A DNA stretch of 64,000 bases from Bacillus oleivorans (GTDB lineage: Bacteria > Bacillota > Bacilli > Bacillales > JC228): NCBI RefSeq assembly GCF_900207585.1, contig NZ_OAOP01000003.1, positions 408,051 to 472,050 on the forward strand, given 5' to 3'. Position numbers and translations under genes: made by a program. Under the pieces are notes generated by a model. It was not told the DNA's origin. It saw nothing but the letters and a program-made list of their open reading frames with translations, and made no database searches. Positions 18,707 to 25,362 of the stretch are shown here, one piece after another (the stretch's first letter is position 1; every line of letters starts with the position of its first letter).

Positions 18707-18886
18707 GTGGATGAAAAAATAGTAGATTCCTTTATTGTCCGAGTCCAAAAAGTGGATGAGGAAAAGAAACGAATCAAGGTGGTTCATGTTCAGCAAGGAG
18801 AAGAGAGAATCGTAGAATCTTTAGAAGAAGCCTATCATTGTATGTGCCAGATGCTTGATTCGGCTAAAGATAAAGGGGGGAGTTAA
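18707..18886 (+). CDS. 59-aa protein of unknown function inside the operon
   Basis: AAGGAGGG (18693-18700) lies six bases before a GTG start. The frame encodes 59 residues (VDEKIVDSFIVRVQKVDEEK...) ending CMCQMLDSAKDKGGS, and stops three bases before the next ATG. The N-terminal part reads as beta strands (SFIVRVQKV, KRIKVVHVQQ) and the C-terminal part as one helix (ESLEEAYHCMCQMLDSA) with two Cys two residues apart. The tight packing and strong ribosome binding site support translation. I do not recognise the family. It may be an accessory factor of the condensing-type enzyme encoded next. Confidence 0.65.
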   Translation: MDEKIVDSFIVRVQKVDEEKKRIKVVHVQQGEERIVESLEEAYHCMCQMLDSAKDKGGS

Positions 18887-18889
18887 CGT

Positions 18890-19897
18890 ATGTCAATCGG
18901 AATTGTCAGTACCGGTGTATATCTTCCCGAAACTTTCATGACCAGTCAAGAAATTAGTGACCAATCCGGCCTCCCTCTTCATGTTGTAGAAGAGAAGATG
19001 GGAATCAAGAAAAAGCCGGTTGCAGGATCAGATGACCATACCTGTGAAATGGGGATTAAGGCCGCCAAGGCTGCACTGGAAAAGGGAGGTATTAATCCAG
19101 AATCGATCGATCTTGTCATATATATTGGTGAAGAGTATAAAGAGTATCCTTTATGGACAGCAGGTATTAAACTCCAAGAGGAAATTGGTGCGAAAAATGC
19201 ATGGGCCTTCGATATAGCTCTCCGCTGCGGCACTACCGTTATGGCTTTACAGGTTGCCAAAAGCTTAATGATGACTGGTAACATTGAAACGGTCTTGTTG
19301 GCAGGAGGCTATCGCAACGAGGACTTTATAGATTATCAAAATCCAAGAACCCGTTTTATGTATAACTTAGGTGCTGGAGGAGCGGCCATTGTCCTAAAAA
19401 AAGGAATGCAGCGTAATTTGCTGCTAGAAGGTTCCATTATCACGGACGGCTCCTTTTCGGAAGATGTTATCGTACCGATTGGCGGGACGAAGCATCGTCT
19501 GCACGAAGGTTTTGATGAAAAGCTGTATAAGTTTGATGTTCCAGATCCGGAAAGCATGAAAACGAGACTGGAAGAAAAGTCGTTAGCTAATTTCCTAAAA
19601 GTGATTCGTACTTCCATCGCGAAATCAGGGTTCACTGAAAAAGACATTGATTATGTTGCTATGCTTCATATGAAGCGTTCAGCTCATCAATACGTCCTTG
19701 ATCAGCTGGGCTTAAGTGAAAATCATTCCATATATTTAGAGGATTTTGGACATATCGGACAAATGGATCAAATTATCTCGTTAGAGCTTGCACTCCAAGA
19801 AGGAAAAATTAAAGACGGTGACGTAATTGTTTTGGTAAGCGCAGGTATTGGGTATGCGTGGGCTTCCACAGTCGTACAATGGGGAACGTTTAATTAA
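18890..19897 (+). CDS. FabH-like (KAS III fold) thiolase-superfamily enzyme with altered triad
   Basis: A 335-residue protein colinear with 3-oxoacyl-ACP synthase III: IVSTGVYLPE start, NLGAGGAAIVL glycine turn, and a GDVIVLVSAGIGYAWAS C-terminus. The nucleophile C113 (AFDIALRCGTT) and H260 (VAMLHMKR) align with the FabH Cys and His. The position of the catalytic Asn (GN in FabH) is H288 (FGHIGQ), giving Cys-His-His, and the FabH PHQAN motif is degraded. It is therefore unlikely to be housekeeping FabH and may perform condensation or thiolysis on a specialised CoA substrate (inference). It is encoded between the 59-aa protein and a hydrolase in one operon. Confidence 0.8.
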   Translation: MSIGIVSTGVYLPETFMTSQEISDQSGLPLHVVEEKMGIKKKPVAGSDDHTCEMGIKAAKAALEKGGINPESIDLVIYIGEEYKEYPLWTAGIKLQEEIGAKNAWAFDIALRCGTTVMALQVAKSLMMTGNIETVLLAGGYRNEDFIDYQNPRTRFMYNLGAGGAAIVLKKGMQRNLLLEGSIITDGSFSEDVIVPIGGTKHRLHEGFDEKLYKFDVPDPESMKTRLEEKSLANFLKVIRTSIAKSGFTEKDIDYVAMLHMKRSAHQYVLDQLGLSENHSIYLEDFGHIGQMDQIISLELALQEGKIKDGDVIVLVSAGIGYAWASTVVQWGTFN

Positions 19898-19911
19898 TGG
19901 GAGGAGATAAG

Positions 19912-20814
19912 ATGAAAACGGTCATAAACTATTCGGTTCTGCCAAATGGGGAAAGAATCGCTTATCAGGAAAGAGAAGGCGGAGATATTCCGTTTGTTCT
20001 GATTCATGGAAACATGACTTCATCGGTTCACTGGGACATCGTCATAGAAAGGCTAGATCCGAAATTTAAAGTGTATGCGGTTGATATGCGAGGTTTTGGG
20101 CATTCAAGCTACCATCAGAGAATCGAATCGATTCGCGATTTTTCTGAAGATATAAAAGCGTGGGCTGATGAAATTGGATTAAGAAACTTTATTTGTATGG
20201 GCTGGTCTACTGGAGGAGCAGTCGGAATGCAGCTAGCTGCTGATCATCCGGGTTACATATCTCAGTTGCTTCTGCTCGCTTCCGCTTCTACAAGGGGATA
20301 TGCTTTCTATGCGGCTTTAGAGGATGGTCTCCCAGATGTAAATAAAAGATTTACGAGCCTTGAGGAAATTAAACAGGATATTGTGAGAACAATCCCGATC
20401 CAAAATGCTTATGATGAAAAGAATAAGGGGTTCCTCGAGGCAGTGTGGAATGCTGCCATTTATCGAAAAAAACAGCCGGAGCGGGACAGATATGACCGTT
20501 ACTTAGAGGACATGTTAACCCAAAGAAATTTAGCAGAAGTGTATCATGCTTTAAATACGTTTAACATCAGCCCTGAATATAACGGATTAACAGAAGGAAC
20601 GAACCAAGTTAAAGATATTATGATTCCAGTTGCCGTTTTATATGGAGAAGAGGATATGGTTGTTTTGAGACAGATGACGGAAGAAATTTTAGAGGACTTT
20701 GGCGGAAGAGCAGAAGCTTTTGCGTTAAAAGGCTGCGGCCATTCACCGCTAATTGATGATCCAGATCAATTGCTTTCCGCGATAGAAGGGTTTTTACAGA
20801 AAGTCGGGGTGTAA
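19912..20814 (+). CDS. Alpha/beta hydrolase
   Basis: A 300-residue cytoplasmic hydrolase. The HGNM oxyanion strand is near residue 32, the nucleophile elbow GWSTGG has S99, the acid is probably D248 (YGEEDMVV), and the base is H277 (GCGHSPLID). The triad is complete. The ATG at 19912 follows GGGAGGAG; an ATG at 19897 overlaps the previous stop but lies before that site. In context it could hydrolyse a thioester, an ester or a C-C bond (beta-diketone type) in the same pathway. The sequence does not decide among these. Confidence 0.82.
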   Translation: MKTVINYSVLPNGERIAYQEREGGDIPFVLIHGNMTSSVHWDIVIERLDPKFKVYAVDMRGFGHSSYHQRIESIRDFSEDIKAWADEIGLRNFICMGWSTGGAVGMQLAADHPGYISQLLLLASASTRGYAFYAALEDGLPDVNKRFTSLEEIKQDIVRTIPIQNAYDEKNKGFLEAVWNAAIYRKKQPERDRYDRYLEDMLTQRNLAEVYHALNTFNISPEYNGLTEGTNQVKDIMIPVAVLYGEEDMVVLRQMTEEILEDFGGRAEAFALKGCGHSPLIDDPDQLLSAIEGFLQKVGV

Positions 20815-20817
20815 TAG

Positions 20818-21558
20818 ATGAGGTTAAAAAATCGGGTTGCTATTATTACAGGTGCCGCTAATGGGATTGGATTAGAAGCGGCGCATGTATTTGTGCGAGA
20901 AGGGGCAAAGGTGGTGCTCGCTGATTTTCAAGAAGAAGCAGGTAACACAGCTGCTCAAAAACTGAAAGAAGAAGGGTACGAAGCATTATTCGTGCAAGTG
21001 GATGTCAGCAAAAAAGAGAGTGTCACACATCTGATAGAGCGCACCCTTGATGAATATGGAACGATTGATATTTTAGTCAATAATGCAGGAATTACACGGG
21101 ATGCGCTGCTTGTCAAAATGACAGAAGAAGATTTTAAAAGAGTTCTAGATGTGAATGTAACCGGAGTTTTTCTTTGTACCCAGGCTGTTGTTCCAATTAT
21201 GGCAGAAAAGGGATATGGGAAAATTATTAACACCTCTTCTGTCTCTGGAGTTTATGGAAATGTCGGCCAAACTAATTATGCAGCCAGTAAAGCAGCGGTA
21301 GTAGGTATGACGAAAACATGGGCCAAAGAACTGGGGAGAAAAGGAATTCGGGTTAATGCCGTTGCACCAGGATTTATCGAAACAGGAATGGTTGAAACCG
21401 TTCCTGAAAAAGTAATCGAATCTTTGAAAAAAATGATTCCAGCGATGGAACTCGGAAAACCAACCGATATTGCAAATGCATACCTTTACCTTGCTTCTGA
21501 AGAATCTCATTATGTGAATGGAACAGTTCTCCATGTTGATGGAGGAATCATTATGTAA
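20818..21558 (+). CDS. SDR oxidoreductase, FabG-like 3-oxoacyl reductase
   Basis: A 246-residue classical short-chain dehydrogenase/reductase. It has the nucleotide-binding TGAANGIG (residues 10-17), NNAG (about 85-88), catalytic Ser in NTSSVSG, YAASK (Tyr/Lys catalytic pair) and the C-terminal VNGTVLHVDGGIIM. D36 in VVLADFQ at the end of the second strand favours NAD(H) rather than NADP(H). That is inference and would suit an oxidative, catabolic 3-hydroxyacyl-CoA step. The ribosome binding site is weak (GGGGTG), and the gene follows the hydrolase by three bases, suggesting coupling. Confidence 0.88.
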   Translation: MRLKNRVAIITGAANGIGLEAAHVFVREGAKVVLADFQEEAGNTAAQKLKEEGYEALFVQVDVSKKESVTHLIERTLDEYGTIDILVNNAGITRDALLVKMTEEDFKRVLDVNVTGVFLCTQAVVPIMAEKGYGKIINTSSVSGVYGNVGQTNYAASKAAVVGMTKTWAKELGRKGIRVNAVAPGFIETGMVETVPEKVIESLKKMIPAMELGKPTDIANAYLYLASEESHYVNGTVLHVDGGIIM

Positions 21559-21577
21559 TAGTTGTATTTTTTTAAGT

Positions 21578-21616
21578 GGTCTGACCCTACAGCTTTAGCG
21601 GGGCTAGGCCCTTTTT
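21578..21616 (+). terminator. Probable terminator of the transporter/enzyme operon
   Basis: GGTCTGACCC (21578-21587) pairs with GGGCTAGGCC (21601-21610), nine of ten positions including wobbles, then CTTTTT. It is related to the dispersed GGGGTCAGACCCC element. Confidence 0.5.
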
Positions 21617-21663
21617 GTTTGTAATATATAGAGAAGGAATTTTACTGGATGGGAATAACGAAG

Positions 21664-21725
21664 AAGTGTCCATGAAAGAGCCTCTAAAGGAACATACCAG
21701 CCCAGCTCTTTTTTGAAAGACACTT
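21664..21725. other. Imperfect hairpin upstream of the acyl-CoA ligase gene
   Basis: AAGTGTC (21664-21670) and GACACTT (21719-21725) close a structure whose inner arms AAAGAGC and GCTCTTT (about 21675-21712) also pair. The role is unknown; it lies between the terminator and the SARP-like repeats. Confidence 0.35.
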
Positions 21726-21781
21726 CCTAGATCCTCTTCCGTTTTATGTTCCTCATGCGTTAGTTAATCCACCAACATCTT

Positions 21782-21813
21782 ATGTAACTCTTTTGTAACT
21801 CTGCTTCGATACC
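21782..21813 (+). promoter_or_regulatory. SARP-type operator/promoter of the acyl-CoA ligase gene
   Basis: Heptamers ATGTAAC (21782-21788) and TTGTAAC (21793-21799) have a 4-bp gap and 11-bp period, the same arrangement as at 13908. A -10-like GATACC (21808-21813) begins 8 bp after the second heptamer. No -35 hexamer is evident, consistent with activator dependence. Confidence 0.55.
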
Positions 21814-21852
21814 TTTAGGGTACGGACTGGATGATAAATGAGGTGGAACTAG

Positions 21853-23355
21853 ATGCAGGTGGAATTGAATTGGATTACAAGCAGAGCGAGACTTTCTGGA
21901 GACAATATCGCTGTTATAGATGGAGAAACCAATCAGGTTTATACGTATGAGCAGTTAGACTATCGTTCGAACAGTCTGGCCTATTCCCTGCAAAATATGG
22001 GAGTGAAAAAAGGAGATCGATTGGCTATTCTTTCTCCCAATGATGTGTCTTATTTAGATCTATTGTTTGCTTGTATCAAACTTAATGCGATTTTTGTCCC
22101 TTTAAATTGGCGATTGGCAAAAGAAGAAATAGAGTGGATTCTAAATGATTCAGAACCCGCCTGCGTATTTTGCCATTCAGATTATACATTGATGATTTCG
22201 GATTTCGCGAGATTTTCAGTTATCACTCTACATACAGAACAATATAAATCGATGGTAAGCGGGAATCGACATCCTGTTTTATTTGAGGAACAACATGAGC
22301 GGGATGCTTTAGCGATGATTTATACCGGAGGAACAACAGGTAAGCCTAAAGGTGTTATTCTTTCCCATCAATCGATTCTTTGGAATGCGATGAATACGAT
22401 CATAAGCTGGAATTTGACGAAGGATGATACAACGTTAACCGTGCTGCCGATGTTTCATACAGGGGGACTGAACGCCTTAACAATCCCCATTCTTTTAATG
22501 GGAGGCAAGGTGGTGCTAGCTCAATTATTTACTCCTGAAAAAGCAACGAGATTATTAGAGCAGCACCAATGTACAATTGTATTATTTGTACCAACGATGT
22601 ATCAGTCGTTCATTAATTCGCACGTTTTTACCGAGCATTCCTATCCATCTATGAAGCTATTTCTTTCAGGAGGTGCTCCTTGTCCAGCAGAAATTTATGA
22701 TGCGTTCAAAGAAAAGGGCATTCTTTTTAAAGAAGGATATGGGTTAACAGAAGCAGGTCCTAATAATTTTTATATTGATCCTGAAATGGCTTATGAAAAA
22801 AGGGGATCTGTTGGAAAGCCGATGCTGTTTAATGACGCCAAAATTATAAATGATGAAGGGAAAGAAGCAAAAGCCAACGAAATTGGAGAACTATGGGTAA
22901 AAGGAAAACACGGTTTTGAATTATATTGGAACAACCTCGAAGCAACCGTTGAAACAAAAAACGACGGCTGGATTGCTACAGGGGATTTAGCAAAAAAAGA
23001 TGAGGAAGGCTATTACTATATAGTTGGCAGAAAGAAAGACCTCATTATTACCGGTGGAGAAAATGTGTATCCATTAGAAGTAGAACAATGTTTACTTAAA
23101 CACCCATCGATATTGGAAGCAGCTGTCGTTGGTATTCCAGATATGTACTGGGGTGAAAAAGTAACCGGATTTCTTGTGGTAAAAGATGGATCCTGCTTAG
23201 ACGATAAGGAGATAACCGATTTTTGTGCGCAATATTTAGGAAAATATAAGATTCCAAAAACCTATCATATTGTAGCAGAGCTGCCGAAAACCCATGTAGG
23301 AAAAATCGATAAAAAAAGACTAAAAGAAATGGGAATTCATAAGGTTCGTGAATAA
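21853..23355 (+). CDS. AMP-dependent acyl-CoA ligase (ANL superfamily)
   Basis: A 500-residue adenylate-forming enzyme. The P-loop-like A3 motif YTGGTTGKPKGV is near residues 157-168, the A5 motif is EGYGLTEAGP, and A8/hinge is TGDLAKKDEEGYYYIVGRKKD. The catalytic Lys lies in the C-terminal THVGKIDKKRL. All motifs are intact. It activates a carboxylic acid to its CoA thioester via an acyl-AMP; chain length and aromatic or aliphatic nature cannot be read from sequence. GAGGTGG lies six bases before the ATG. It has its own promoter region with the same repeats as the transporter operon, so it likely feeds the imported acid into the pathway. Confidence 0.88.
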   Translation: MQVELNWITSRARLSGDNIAVIDGETNQVYTYEQLDYRSNSLAYSLQNMGVKKGDRLAILSPNDVSYLDLLFACIKLNAIFVPLNWRLAKEEIEWILNDSEPACVFCHSDYTLMISDFARFSVITLHTEQYKSMVSGNRHPVLFEEQHERDALAMIYTGGTTGKPKGVILSHQSILWNAMNTIISWNLTKDDTTLTVLPMFHTGGLNALTIPILLMGGKVVLAQLFTPEKATRLLEQHQCTIVLFVPTMYQSFINSHVFTEHSYPSMKLFLSGGAPCPAEIYDAFKEKGILFKEGYGLTEAGPNNFYIDPEMAYEKRGSVGKPMLFNDAKIINDEGKEAKANEIGELWVKGKHGFELYWNNLEATVETKNDGWIATGDLAKKDEEGYYYIVGRKKDLIITGGENVYPLEVEQCLLKHPSILEAAVVGIPDMYWGEKVTGFLVVKDGSCLDDKEITDFCAQYLGKYKIPKTYHIVAELPKTHVGKIDKKRLKEMGIHKVRE

Positions 23356-23356
23356 C

Positions 23357-23403
23357 AAAAAGACAAAGTGTAAGCTAATCAGAGCCTGGCACTTTGTCTT
23401 TTT
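23357..23403. terminator. Bidirectional terminator between ligase and MFS genes
   Basis: AAAAAGACAAAGTG (23357-23370) pairs perfectly with CACTTTGTCTTTTT (23390-23403). The MFS stop codon lies in the loop region. Confidence 0.85.
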
Positions 23404-24533
23404 GTTTTTGGAAAAAGAGAGGTTCCCAGTAAAAGGTTGGCCAGAAATAAGAAAATTAATAATAAAACAGTGATTTTGAAGGAAAGCCAAATCGCAATCG
23501 GAGAAGCTGCAGTTGCACCTGTCAGTAAAATGAAAGAATAAATCGATAATGCTTTGGCCCGATCCTTTCCGGCAATCGATCCAATGATAGTGATCATGGT
23601 TGGTACGAGAATAGAAACGGACGAAACCAATAAGATTGAAACGATTGCCAATATGTGAAAAGATGGATCAAAAATCAAAAGGGTTAAGCTTGTGATTCCT
23701 AGAAAAAGACCGAGATACAGGGTTTTCATATCTCCCCACTTATCAAGGATTTTTCCCGTAAAAAAAGAAAGAATCGCTCCAAATAATCCAGTTACCCGAA
23801 GCATAAATAATTCGTTTGGGTTGTCACTATAAAAATGATTCAATCCATCATAGAAAGCAATAAACGAAAACAGTAGAGTAAAAACGATTCCATAGCATTT
23901 CAGCAATGATTTATTTTGAACAATGCGCCTATACGTTTTTAGCAGCTCTCCCCGATTGCAGGCTTCTTTAATTTTTGGCAAACTAACGAATGTCATGACG
24001 AATAATGCTGCATAGGAAATCGCAAAGAAATAATAGGTATCCCGCCAGTGAGAAATATCCGCAAAAACCTGGCTAATTACCTGACCTAAAATGCCTGCCA
24101 CTAAAAACCCTGTATTAATCAGAGAGATGACAAGAGTTCGATATCTTGCAGGAAAGGCTTCAAAGCAATACGTAAAGGTAACAGGAGCAAAAGTCGCCAG
24201 TGAAAATCCCTGTATGGCTCTGAACAGATAGAGACTCTCAATAGTAGGAGACAACCCGACTAAAAGAGTCGTGATGGCGGAAGTCAGGAGTCCGAAAATA
24301 ATGATTATTCTTCTTCCAAAGGCATCCGATATGGCTCCGAAGGTTAAAAGACCAAAAGAGTAGAATAAGGTAAAAAGGGTACTGCCAAATACAACTTGCT
24401 GTGTTTTTACATCGAGACTTTCCGATACATGCGGATAAATCGGAATAAGGGTGTAGATATTGCAAGCCACAAATACACCACACATCACTAATACCACACC
24501 GGTAAAAAATAATATTTTCCTGGATTCAACCAT
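23379..24533 (-). CDS. Major facilitator superfamily transporter
   Basis: A 384-residue, 12-segment MFS protein. The loop 2-3 motif is FGAISDAFGRRIIIIFG (the GxxxDxxGRR type), and the C-half counterpart is FFTGKILDKWGDMKT. The RAIQGFSLATFAPVTFTYCFE block resembles drug/sugar exporter DHA1 members (YnfM-like). The ATG at 24533 follows GGTGGTGATC; a TTG 15 bases upstream is less likely. It converges on the acyl-CoA ligase gene and is not part of that operon. The 21-bp repeat array lies directly upstream. The substrate is unknown. Confidence 0.82.
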   Translation of the reverse strand: MVESRKILFFTGVVLVMCGVFVACNIYTLIPIYPHVSESLDVKTQQVVFGSTLFTLFYSFGLLTFGAISDAFGRRIIIIFGLLTSAITTLLVGLSPTIESLYLFRAIQGFSLATFAPVTFTYCFEAFPARYRTLVISLINTGFLVAGILGQVISQVFADISHWRDTYYFFAISYAALFVMTFVSLPKIKEACNRGELLKTYRRIVQNKSLLKCYGIVFTLLFSFIAFYDGLNHFYSDNPNELFMLRVTGLFGAILSFFTGKILDKWGDMKTLYLGLFLGITSLTLLIFDPSFHILAIVSILLVSSVSILVPTMITIIGSIAGKDRAKALSIYSFILLTGATAASPIAIWLSFKITVLLLIFLFLANLLLGTSLFPKTKRQSARL

Positions 24534-24580
24534 GATGATCACCACCAATAAGTATTGGATAGCTATACGCCTCTGGGTCC

Positions 24581-25210
24581 GAGTTAGTAGGTTCTGAGTT
24601 CGGTTATCAGGGTCCCGAGTTCGGTTATCAGGGTTCCGAGTTCGGTTATCAGGGTTCCGAGTTCGGTTATCAGGGTTCCGAGTACGGTTACCAGGGTTCC
24701 GAGTACGGTTATCAGGGTTCCGAGTTCGGTTACCAGGGTTCCGAGTTCGGTTACCAGGGTTCCGAGTTCGGTTATCAGGGTTCCGAGTTCAATTATCGGG
24801 GTTCCGAGTTCGGTTACCAGGGTTCTGAGTTCGGTTATCAGGGTTCCGAGTTCGGTTACCAGGGTTCCGAGTTCGGTTATCAGGGTTCCGAGTTCGGTTA
24901 CCAGGGTTCCGAGTTCGGTTATCCGACTTCTGAGTTCGGTTATCTGTCCCTGACTTCGGTTATCTGTCCCTGAGTTCCGTTATTTTGCCAAGATGTTTCA
25001 GGAATCCGCCATTTGTTTGGATAACCGGACCTTAAGTTAGCGAAATTTGCCCTCTGAGTTCCGATAAACGAGCTCTGAGTTCCTAAATCAGCACTCCGGA
25101 TTCCGAAAACTGGTCCCTGAGTTCCGATAATCGAGCCCAGAGTTCAGAAATCCTCCCTCTAGTTTTCCGATAGCAGCTATATAAGTCCTGATACCCAGTT
25201 CCTCAGTTCA
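24581..25210. repeat. Array 1 of 21-bp tandem repeats (GAGTTCGGTTATC core)
   Basis: Seventeen units in exact 21-bp register begin with GAGTT/GAGTA at 24596, 24617 and so on to 24932 (unit about GAGTTCGGTTATCAGGGTTC plus C). Two units with 20-bp spacing follow (24952, 24972). From 25056 to about 25210 a decayed series continues at 21 bp (GAGTTCCGATAA type at 25056, 25077, 25098, 25119, 25140). The variable positions are mostly TATCAG against TACCAG. No start codon or ribosome binding site makes it coding. It fills the divergent gap between the MFS gene and addB, and nothing else was recognised there. Confidence 0.9.
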
Positions 25211-25362
25211 ATAGCCTTTAAGATAAAAATATGATTCATCTGCAAGTTAGGAAGATTGTTTCCTAAAAGTGGTCATGCTCATTTCATAGAATGCAAGCGG
25301 AAAGTAAGGTAAAATAAGGATAGAATTAATGGATAACGGACTGTTTTTGAGAAAGGAAGAGG

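Noticed and set aside
21559..21852. Riboswitch or T-box before the acyl-CoA ligase gene
   Set aside because: Only an imperfect hairpin is visible. No T-box TGGNACC motif or known aptamer core was found, and the hairpin lies upstream of the likely promoter.
24581..25210. CRISPR array
   Set aside because: Units are tandem 21-mers without unique spacers, and no cas genes are nearby. The same holds for the other two arrays.
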